A DNA stretch of 64,000 nt. Origin: Paenibacillus sp. FSL H8-0537 (lineage in GTDB: Bacteria; Bacillota; Bacilli; Paenibacillales; Paenibacillaceae). This document shows positions 44,928 through 52,041 of this stretch, one piece after another. Numbering within the stretch: the stretch's first letter is position 1; every line of letters starts with the position of its first letter. The position numbers and the translations under genes were made by a program. Below the pieces are notes generated by a model. It ran no database searches, was not told where the DNA came from, and saw only the letters and a program-made list of their open reading frames with translations. The stretch covers positions 5,761,001 through 5,825,000 of the forward strand of contig NZ_CP150290.1 in NCBI RefSeq assembly GCF_038051995.1, read 5' to 3'.

Positions 44928-44942
44928 TGACAATTATTCTCA
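44928..44942. promoter_or_regulatory. Fur box upstream of the GGDEF-EAL gene
   Basis: TGACAATTATTCTCA, the reverse complement of the efeO box except at the central base. It lies 22 bases upstream of the 44964 start codon. Confidence 0.7.
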
Positions 44943-44963
44943 TCAAACATAACATAAACATAA

Positions 44964-47117
44964 ATGAACCACATGAGGAAGTGTCAGCAACCCTTGTCTA
45001 TTACCCAACATATAGCAAAAACCATTTATCGGCCTGGTATCGGCAAGCTTATACGACCGATCAGCAGGCTGCTATTTAATCATATGAATGAAGGCATCAT
45101 CATTTATCATACAGATGGACAACTCGTCATGAGCAACCATGTAGCTGAAAAATACGGTTTTCTCGCTACAGCAGCAGCCAAGGTCAGCATGTACCCGCTT
45201 TATTTTAAAATGAACGGGGCAATGCCGCTCCCTTCCGAACAGCAGCCCCTGAACCGCTTGCTTCAGGGAGAGCAGGATATTGTCCAAGAGCTATGGCTGA
45301 AGCCCGGCGAGGGAAAAGCCGGAAGCATCGTGCGAATCGTCGGCAAGGCCCTTCGCTCCTTCCGAGGAACCCCGCTCGGCTTTATGCTCGTCGTCCACGA
45401 TATTACGCTCAGCAAATGGCATGAGAAGCGGCTGGAAGTAAGCGAGCAGCGCTTTAAATCGCTTTTTGAGCATAATCCGGATATGGTACTGTGGTTTGAT
45501 TTGCAAGGAAAGCTGCTGAGCGGCAATGCCGCCATTGAACTAGTCACTGGCTATATAGCTTCCGAGCTTATCGGCCTTTCGGTTGACGAATTGATAAACG
45601 ATGTCGAGACTTGGCAGCTGCAGCACATATTGGAGCAGGTCCATACGGGACGGACTATTAATCAGGAAACGTCTATTACTAATAAAACGGGTGAGCTTGT
45701 TTATTTGCATGCAACGGTCATTCCCATTATTGTCGAGGAGCAGCTCGCAGGTTTCTACATCGTGGCCCAAAATGTGACCGCGCAAAAGCAATCGATGGAG
45801 ACGATTTCCCGCATTGCTTATTTTGATTCCTTGACGGGCTTACCGAACCGCCATTCATTTTTCGAGACGCTGACTGCGACTTTGGCCCAATGCAGCACAT
45901 GCATGGACAGGCAGTTCGCTGTACTTTTCGTCGACTTGGATCGCTTTAAGCTCATTAATGATACGCTTGGCCACCGGGCTGGCGATTTTTTACTTGAGCA
46001 AACAGCTCTACGCATGCGCAAGTGCGTGGGAGAAAGCGGCACGATTGCCCGGCTCAGCGGGGATGAGTTTATTATTTTGCTGACGCATGCCGGAGCTCAA
46101 GAAGCCAAGCAGCTGGCAGAAAAAATACTAGACGAAATCGCCGTTCCCATCGTCTACGACAATAATCGACTGCTCTCTACTGCAAGTATTGGCATCAGCC
46201 TATATCCCGACCATGGCACATCCTCCGAGCAGTTGATTCAATTTGCTGATATTGCGATGTACCGAGTAAAGGAACAGGGAAAAAACAGCTATCTCTTTTT
46301 CACCTCCGAAATGAATGAATCAATCGTACGCCGTACGACGATGGAGAAGCAGCTCGCGATCGCTTTGGAGAAGGAGCAGCTAACGCTGCTTTATCAGCCA
46401 CAGGTGAAGGCGAGTACAGGGGAAATAACTGGCTTCGAGGCGCTTGTGCGCTGGAATATGCCGGAGCGGGGACTCATCTCTCCTTTGGAGTTTATTCCGC
46501 TGGCCGAGGAAACGGGCATGATTATCCAGCTCGGCGAATGGGTGCTGCGCCGAGCCTGCGAGCAGCATAAACGCTGGATAGATGAAGGGCTTATGCCAGT
46601 AACGATTGCGGTCAATATCTCGATGAAGCAATTTGAGGATGACAGCCTGTTCGAGACGATCAGGCATATACTATTCGAAACGAAGCTGCCTCCTGATTTG
46701 CTAGAGCTGGAAATTACCGAGAGCATCGGCCTGCAAGGCGCCGATCAGGTCATTAACAAGCTGAATCGGCTTAAGACACTAGGCGTGCGCATTGCCATTG
46801 ATGACTTTGGAACAGGATACAGCTCGCTGCACTATTTGCAAAAGCTGCCGATTGATACACTTAAGATCGACAAATCTTTTATTCGCGACATGACCAGCGT
46901 CACGCCTGATATTTCAATCGTCCATTCCATCATCAGCCTTGCACACAGCCTCCAGCTTGATGTTTTGGCCGAAGGGGTCGAGGTCGCCTCCCAGCTGGAA
47001 ATGCTGGCTGAGCTCAAATGCGAGCGGCTGCAAGGTTATTTGTTCTCGCGTCCGATTCCGGCTGATGAGGCGCGCACGCTGCTGCACCGACAAAAGCTGG
47101 ATGAATATTATCGCTGA
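44964..47117 (+). CDS. PAS-GGDEF-EAL c-di-GMP turnover protein
   Basis: A 717-aa cytoplasmic protein: N-terminal PAS-like region (about 50-150), second PAS (about 155-270), GGDEF domain (about 285-445) and EAL domain (about 455-705). The GGDEF signature reads SGDEF (LSGDEFIILL) and no RxxD inhibitory site precedes it, so cyclase activity is possible but uncertain. The EAL half looks complete: GFEALVRW, EITES, IDDFGTGYSSL, LKIDKSFI and AEGVEV. The protein could act mainly as a phosphodiesterase. It is divergent from efeO with a Fur box upstream. No membrane helix is seen. Confidence 0.92.
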   Translation: MNHMRKCQQPLSITQHIAKTIYRPGIGKLIRPISRLLFNHMNEGIIIYHTDGQLVMSNHVAEKYGFLATAAAKVSMYPLYFKMNGAMPLPSEQQPLNRLLQGEQDIVQELWLKPGEGKAGSIVRIVGKALRSFRGTPLGFMLVVHDITLSKWHEKRLEVSEQRFKSLFEHNPDMVLWFDLQGKLLSGNAAIELVTGYIASELIGLSVDELINDVETWQLQHILEQVHTGRTINQETSITNKTGELVYLHATVIPIIVEEQLAGFYIVAQNVTAQKQSMETISRIAYFDSLTGLPNRHSFFETLTATLAQCSTCMDRQFAVLFVDLDRFKLINDTLGHRAGDFLLEQTALRMRKCVGESGTIARLSGDEFIILLTHAGAQEAKQLAEKILDEIAVPIVYDNNRLLSTASIGISLYPDHGTSSEQLIQFADIAMYRVKEQGKNSYLFFTSEMNESIVRRTTMEKQLAIALEKEQLTLLYQPQVKASTGEITGFEALVRWNMPERGLISPLEFIPLAEETGMIIQLGEWVLRRACEQHKRWIDEGLMPVTIAVNISMKQFEDDSLFETIRHILFETKLPPDLLELEITESIGLQGADQVINKLNRLKTLGVRIAIDDFGTGYSSLHYLQKLPIDTLKIDKSFIRDMTSVTPDISIVHSIISLAHSLQLDVLAEGVEVASQLEMLAELKCERLQGYLFSRPIPADEARTLLHRQKLDEYYR

Positions 47118-47124
47118 TTTCAAG

Positions 47125-47180
47125 GTGAAACGGCTGCCGCCTTCCTTTGGCGGCGCGGCGCGTTTCATTCCGAGAAATAT
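47125..47180 (+). repeat. Dispersed palindromic repeat, copy B
   Basis: GTGAAACG (47125-47132) and CGTTTCAT (47161-47168) are outer arms around GCCGCC/GGCGGC, followed by TCCGAGAAATATAG. It begins 8 bases after the GGDEF-EAL stop and could fold as a 3'-end hairpin. Confidence 0.7.
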
Positions 47181-47225
47181 AGAAAAAGCCATACAGCGGA
47201 TTGGATCAGCTCCGCTTGTATGGCT

Positions 47226-47609
47226 TTATTTCATTTGGTTTTCATAAAAAAGCAGCCGGTTGCCGAACGGATCCGTCACGACGCATTCAAGTGTATGCCA
47301 AGGCGTCCGTTCCAGTCCAGGCTTGGCGTAACGGTAATCTTTTTCAAGCAGAAGGGTATGATAGGCTTCAATTTGGCTCGTTTCAATACGAATAGCTGCG
47401 CCGGGGCAGCTATCGCCATGATGCTCAGATAAATGCAGCACACAGCAGCCATTAGATACTTGCATATACAATGGAAAATCCGCCTCATAACGATGCTCCC
47501 AATCCAGCCGGAAGCCGAGAAAGTCCATATAGAACGCTTTAGCATGTGCTTCATCAAAAATTCGCAAAATCGGTACGACTGGTTTCATTAATAGCCCGTT
47601 TTGTCCCAT
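47226..47609 (-). CDS. VOC (glyoxalase/bleomycin resistance) superfamily protein
   Basis: A 127-aa single-module protein with paired beta-alpha-beta units. Seen: PVILRIFDEAHAKAFYMDFLGFRLDW at the start, and TPWHTLECVVTDPFGNRLLFYE at the end, a typical VOC metal/substrate strand. Possible roles are drug binding or isomerase activity; the substrate is not known. Confidence 0.82.
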   Translation of the reverse strand: MGQNGLLMKPVVPILRIFDEAHAKAFYMDFLGFRLDWEHRYEADFPLYMQVSNGCCVLHLSEHHGDSCPGAAIRIETSQIEAYHTLLLEKDYRYAKPGLERTPWHTLECVVTDPFGNRLLFYENQMK

Positions 47610-47793
47610 TCGCGACTCCTTTCGGCATTCGCCGCACTCTTTTTATCGTTTTCCCACAAAAAAGTTCCAAGTTTCTACATTTTACTTAACTTCCCCTCTA
47701 TCTTCAACCGCCAAAACAAAGTATAATACTGGAAAACAAATTATTTTATGTGCCTTTAAGCCTATTATATAAAGATAAGAGGACTCTTACCCC

Positions 47794-48711
47794 ATGCCAT
47801 TTATCACCCATTTTGAAGCCAGTCTTCAGGCTGTTTTCTCCAAAGCACAGCAAATAACGGCAAAATTCCCTGCACCGCTAAATCAAACGGGACAAGCGTA
47901 TATTACGCAGATCAATCCTCTGCATCGCAGCGGCAGCCAGAACTATCTCGGCTATTTGCTGCCCTATTGGATAACGGAAATGGCCGATGTGACCGAGGAG
48001 CAATGCGAGCAGCTTGCGCTTGCCAATTTATTCGGCATGCTGCATTTTTTTATTGTGGATGAAGTGATGGATACGGGGAGTGCGGAAAGCAGACAGAAAC
48101 TGGCTTTGAGCCATTTATTTTATACGCAGATGTACGGTGTTCTGCACCGTATGCACACTTCTGACTCTAAGATTTGGGAGTATTACGACCGCTACATGGC
48201 CGATTGGTCGCTTGGCGTGGCCCAAGAGTCCGAGAGCGATTATTTCAATACCGATCCGCTTCGCACCGCTTTAAAGTCGTCACTCGTGAAAATAGCCAGC
48301 ACCGGAGCCTTGCTCCTCTCGGACCAGCACGCCTTCATACCGGCAGTCGAACAGGCTGTTGATTATGTGCTCGTTGCGCTTCAAATGGCCGATGATTGGA
48401 CGGACTGGGAAGCTGATTTGGCCGATGGAAGCTACAATGGATTGCTAGCGTTATTCAGGAATAGATGGCCAGAGCAGTCGCCGATTACAGTCAGTAAAGT
48501 GAGAAAAGCGATATATGTGCAGGGGCTACTAACGGACTATGTGGAGCTCGCTTACCAATATGAACAGGCGCATCTCAAATTAGGCCTTAAGGCTGGTTAT
48601 TTACTGGAATTTCATGGATCCATAACCGCTTCTCTCGCAAATGATGCTCATAATATAGAGCTCAGTCGAAAAAAACAGATGGAGGGCGGACTCTTTCAAA
48701 CACTATCATGA
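47794..48711 (+). CDS. Class I isoprenoid-synthase-fold enzyme beside a RiPP precursor
   Basis: A 305-aa, all-helical protein. The first acidic motif is DEVMD (residues 89-93 in FFIVDEVMDTG); the second is DDWTDWEAD (200-208) followed by a GSYNGLL segment. This pattern is that of prenyl synthase- or terpene synthase-like class I enzymes, which bind Mg-diphosphate. Only about 120 bases separate it from the NHLP precursor gene. It is not similar enough to ComQ in my reading to call it an orthologue; a family of its own is likely. Prenylation or cyclisation of the small peptide is an inference from context. Confidence 0.75.
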   Translation: MPFITHFEASLQAVFSKAQQITAKFPAPLNQTGQAYITQINPLHRSGSQNYLGYLLPYWITEMADVTEEQCEQLALANLFGMLHFFIVDEVMDTGSAESRQKLALSHLFYTQMYGVLHRMHTSDSKIWEYYDRYMADWSLGVAQESESDYFNTDPLRTALKSSLVKIASTGALLLSDQHAFIPAVEQAVDYVLVALQMADDWTDWEADLADGSYNGLLALFRNRWPEQSPITVSKVRKAIYVQGLLTDYVELAYQYEQAHLKLGLKAGYLLEFHGSITASLANDAHNIELSRKKQMEGGLFQTLS

Positions 48712-48769
48712 CAAAATCACCTAAAAAATCTGCTATTAATTAGTATTTTATGAAAATATATAGTAGTTT

Positions 48770-48799
48770 TTGTCGAAATTCCATGTTACAATATATAAA
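48770..48799 (+). promoter_or_regulatory. Candidate promoter of the NHLP precursor gene
   Basis: TTGTCG (48770-48775), then either TATATA (48792-48797, 16-base gap) or TATAAA (48794-48799, 18-base gap). A separate promoter would allow peptide expression above that of the enzyme. Confidence 0.45.
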
Positions 48800-48835
48800 T
48801 GGAACTTATGCATAATACTAGAAAGGTGGAACAGT

Positions 48836-49075
48836 ATGAGCAGCGAAAACAATTTACGACAGGAAATTATTCAGAAAGCATGGGAAGATGAGGCTTTCAA
48901 GAAGCAGCTCCTGGCTGATCCACGTGCCGCTATTAAAGAGGCGTTTCAAGTTGAAATTCCAGAAGACGTTGAAGTAAAAGCAGTAGAAGAACAGACTAAC
49001 AGCTATTATCTCGTTATCCCTGTCAGTCCTGCTGATAGCTCCCAAGCAGCTGTCGCATCTCCACCTTGGAAGTAA
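48836..49075 (+). CDS. NHLP leader peptide family RiPP precursor
   Basis: A 79-aa protein whose first two thirds match the nitrile hydratase leader peptide (NHLP) pattern: QKAWEDEAFKKQLLADPRAA, IPEDVEVKAVEEQTNSYYLVIP. In NHLP precursors the leader is removed after modification of a C-terminal core. The core here is short and neutral (SPADSSQAAVASPPWK) and ends in Trp78-Lys79; it lacks the Cys residues usual in NHLP cores, arguing against lanthipeptide or azole chemistry. GAAAGGTGGAACAGT precedes the ATG. The gene is just downstream of the isoprenoid-synthase-like gene, and a terminator follows. Trp prenylation is possible but unproven. Confidence 0.85.
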   Translation: MSSENNLRQEIIQKAWEDEAFKKQLLADPRAAIKEAFQVEIPEDVEVKAVEEQTNSYYLVIPVSPADSSQAAVASPPWK

Positions 49076-49097
49076 GCCTCTACGTACAGTCATAAAT

Positions 49098-49130
49098 CAA
49101 GCGCCCTGCCAGGACGGCAAGGCGCTTTTA
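49098..49130. terminator. Bidirectional terminator between NHLP precursor and kinase genes
   Basis: AAGCGCC and GGCGCTT with inner TGCC/GGCA, followed by TTATTG. It separates convergent genes. Confidence 0.8.
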
Positions 49131-51044
49131 TTGAATTTCTGCTAAAGGCAAACTTACGAACGCTTCCGTGCCAACTCCTTTTATACTGTTAAAATAGATC
49201 CGACCGTTCATCACTTCAATAATGCGGAAGGTGACCATCAGCCCAAGCCCTGTACCTTTGGACTTATTGGAGAAATACGGCTCGCCCAATCTTTCCAGCT
49301 CGCTCTCCTCCATCCCTACTCCATTATCGCTAATGCGAATAATGACGGTGGAATCCTCCTGATAGGCAATAATGTCGATGCTTCCCTTTGTCGGCAGCGC
49401 TTCGATGCTATTTTTCACAATATTAATAATCGCTTGTTTGAACTTAGAGGAATTTCCCCGCACATACAGCTCAAAATTCGACTCCACCCGCAGTTCTCCA
49501 CCTTGAATCGTAGCAAGCGGAGATAATATCGCTTCGATTTGTCCCAATTCCTCCGCTATATTCAATATCGTCGTCATTTCAACCTGAGGCTTGGCAAAGG
49601 TCAAAAAGTCCGTAATGATGCTGGAGGCGCGATCCAACTCGTCGATAGCCAGCAGCATATAATTTTTATCCTTCTGATCGGCAGAACGATGGCCAATTAA
49701 CTGGAGAAAGCCGCGTGTCACCTGCAGCGGATTGCGCACTTCATGTGCAACCGATGCGGCGAGCTGGCTAATGATTTCCATTTTCTCAGAACGCTGCAGC
49801 TCATTATTGAATACTTCCAGCTTTCGGGAATACAGCAGCATTTGCTCATAGTTATTAATAATCCGCCGGATCAACACCACAATTAAGGAGAAAATGAAAA
49901 ACAGCGTTCCCCATTTCCAATAAAACATTTCATAATCTTTGTGTGTAAAATAAATGACCAGCTCGGATACCACTGTTAGGGCAAACAGCGCAAAACCTGT
50001 AGAAATAATAATACTTTCCCGGTTTCGCTTCATACAATAAAGCGCAAGCACCGAAATTAAGATGATGTTGCCGATCATGACGGACGATGCGAAGATGAGT
50101 GGCACGATGCTCTCATAATAATGCAGAATCCCTCCGCCTAGCAGGATGCTCAGCAGCAGCCACACGCTGCTTCCGATGGAGATGACTAATTGGACGCGCA
50201 AACCATATTTTAATATTCGGCTTGTGCCTTTCCCGATAATTTGCTCAAAAAATAAAAAGATCCAGGTCATAATAAACGTCGAGGATATATCAAACAAATA
50301 ATAATAAACTCGGCTGGATTTGCCGAAAAACGCATACAAATACGGAGAAATCGTCAAAGTCATAACCCCAAGCGACAGCATCAGGAGACATAACGAATTC
50401 CAGCCTGGCCAATATATTTTATTCACAAACAGCATACATATAAGTAATGAAATCGATACAAATACAAGCGTGCCGCCCAAAATAATATCCAAAATATTTT
50501 TTTGCAAATATTTAGAATTCATGCTTTGGAAATCGCCAAGCTTCACGCTACCCTCGATTCCTAGCGAGCTTGCATCTGCGTTGCCTTTTAAATATATGTA
50601 TATCGGCTTATTATAATAATGAGGAGACAGCTTCAGCAAAATATTGTTCGTCTCATAGCCGTAGTTGCGCTCATCCTCATATATAAGATAACCATCGTTA
50701 AATATACGAATTTGCTGCGCAAAGTTCACGTCCAGCATAATACCTGGATTTTCCCACTTCAAATCTGGAACCTCAATCTTGATCCAGGCGGAGTTAAAGC
50801 CGTCCGGCTTGGTGGTTACCCGATCATTGCCTGTTGACCAGATCCATCTATCATTATGCTCCTGATCCATCACATCTGCGAGCACCGGCTCCTGACTTGC
50901 CTCATCTAGCCATTGAATATACCACTGATCAATATGTGTTATTGGTGGAGGAGGAGGACTCGCAAAAGCTCGAGGAACCATTAAACAGATGGATAAAACG
51001 AAGAATAATACGATGAACCTTGCGTATCTCAATACTTCTCTCAT
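49128..51044 (-). CDS. 7TM-type sensor histidine kinase (7TMR-DISM-like)
   Basis: A 638-aa kinase. A signal peptide/N-terminal helix (residues 10-28) leads to an extracellular beta-rich domain (about 35-180) of the 7TMR-DISMED2 type, then seven membrane helices (about 185-400), a coiled coil, HisKA with AHEVRNPLQVTRGFL (His near 435) and HATPase with NIVKNSIEA, DNGVGM and GTGLGLM. No response regulator gene is adjacent. The kinase core resembles KinB-like sporulation kinases, so it may feed the phosphorelay; a link to the convergent NHLP gene is only positional. The terminator at 49098-49130 lies at its 3' end. Confidence 0.9.
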   Translation of the reverse strand: MREVLRYARFIVLFFVLSICLMVPRAFASPPPPPITHIDQWYIQWLDEASQEPVLADVMDQEHNDRWIWSTGNDRVTTKPDGFNSAWIKIEVPDLKWENPGIMLDVNFAQQIRIFNDGYLIYEDERNYGYETNNILLKLSPHYYNKPIYIYLKGNADASSLGIEGSVKLGDFQSMNSKYLQKNILDIILGGTLVFVSISLLICMLFVNKIYWPGWNSLCLLMLSLGVMTLTISPYLYAFFGKSSRVYYYLFDISSTFIMTWIFLFFEQIIGKGTSRILKYGLRVQLVISIGSSVWLLLSILLGGGILHYYESIVPLIFASSVMIGNIILISVLALYCMKRNRESIIISTGFALFALTVVSELVIYFTHKDYEMFYWKWGTLFFIFSLIVVLIRRIINNYEQMLLYSRKLEVFNNELQRSEKMEIISQLAASVAHEVRNPLQVTRGFLQLIGHRSADQKDKNYMLLAIDELDRASSIITDFLTFAKPQVEMTTILNIAEELGQIEAILSPLATIQGGELRVESNFELYVRGNSSKFKQAIINIVKNSIEALPTKGSIDIIAYQEDSTVIIRISDNGVGMEESELERLGEPYFSNKSKGTGLGLMVTFRIIEVMNGRIYFNSIKGVGTEAFVSLPLAEIQ

Positions 51045-51158
51045 TCCTGCACCTCAAAGCTTCGAAAATTCATCACTAGCCCATTTCTCCTAAAGTATTC
51101 GACAATCTTTGATAGCATCCCTGCCTTTTTTACCTATTGGCAAAAAAATTATATAACA

Positions 51159-51186
51159 CAAAAAAAGAGCAGACAAGCCGCTCTTT
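51159..51186 (-). terminator. Terminator after the CheR-like gene
   Basis: On the minus strand AAAGAGC pairs with GCTCTTT across a 9-base loop, followed by TTTTTTTG. Confidence 0.75.
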
Positions 51187-51198
51187 CAATAATATAGC

Positions 51199-52041
51199 TT
51201 ATGTTACGGCATCTCCGCTTAATGTTGGTTTGCGATAGATCCGCTCATTCGGGTTAAATTCGACATATTTCAAATGCTTATCGAGTTGGACAATGGACTC
51301 CTTATTGCCCAAACCGAGAAACCCCTCCGCCGCCAAACTGCTGTAAAACAGCTTATGGACTTGCTGCTGCAGGGTCGTATCGAAATAAATCATCACATTG
51401 CGGCAAAGAATGAGGTGAAATTCATTAAACGAGCCGTCCGTCACCAAATTATGCTGGGCGAACATAATATTATCCCGCAGCTCAGGCAAAAAATAAGCAT
51501 ATTGATGATCCGTTTGATAATATTCGGAAAATGCGCTCATTCCGCCTGCTTCCATATAATTTTTCGTATAGATTTGCATTTGCTTGAGCGGGTAAGCACC
51601 GCGCTGGCACTTTTCAATCGCGCTCTCACTCATATCGGTCGCATAAATTTTGCTATGCTGGGTGAGGCCCTCCTCTTTGAGCAAAATTGCCATTGAATAA
51701 ACCTCTTCGCCTGTCGCACAGCCGGCATGCCAAATTCTAATTTCCGGAAGTCCCCGCAAATAAGGGATTACCTCTTGCCGCAGAGCACGAAAAAAACTAG
51801 GGTCCCGAAACATCTCGGTCACTCTAATAGAGAAATCATGCAGCACCTTGTCCAGCATTTCTTTATCACGAAGCACCTGTTCGAGCAGTCTTGTAATCGT
51901 AGGAATTCCTTCAATACGCAACCGATTTTGAATCCGGCGCAAGAGCGACGAACGAATATAATGCCGAAAGTCAAATCCATAATAACGGTAGATGCCTTCT
52001 AAAAATAATTCCAGCTCTACGTTTTCCACTTCTTGATTCAT
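51199..52041 (-). CDS. CheR-type methyltransferase, RsbM-like
   Basis: A 280-aa SAM-dependent methyltransferase of the CheR family. N-terminal CheR helical domain (FLEGIYRYYGFDFRHYIRSSLLRRI), then a catalytic domain with IWHAGCATGEEVYSMAILL (SAM motif), IYATDMSESAIEKCQRGAYPL and LILCRNVMIYFD. The start was set at the ATG behind GGAGGGCCG, overlapping the kinase stop (ATGA). In B. cereus, RsbM methylates the hybrid kinase RsbK to tune sigma-B activation; this gene is coupled to an RsbK-like kinase, so a similar job is likely. No chemotaxis genes are nearby. Confidence 0.9.
   Translation of the reverse strand: MNQEVENVELELFLEGIYRYYGFDFRHYIRSSLLRRIQNRLRIEGIPTITRLLEQVLRDKEMLDKVLHDFSIRVTEMFRDPSFFRALRQEVIPYLRGLPEIRIWHAGCATGEEVYSMAILLKEEGLTQHSKIYATDMSESAIEKCQRGAYPLKQMQIYTKNYMEAGGMSAFSEYYQTDHQYAYFLPELRDNIMFAQHNLVTDGSFNEFHLILCRNVMIYFDTTLQQQVHKLFYSSLAAEGFLGLGNKESIVQLDKHLKYVEFNPNERIYRKPTLSGDAVT

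Noticed and set aside
47794..48711. Calling this gene comQ
   Set aside because: Its acidic motifs (DEVMD, DDWTDWEAD) and the NHLP partner differ from the ComQ-like gene at 9708-10631, and no comX-type precursor or ComP/ComA pair follows.
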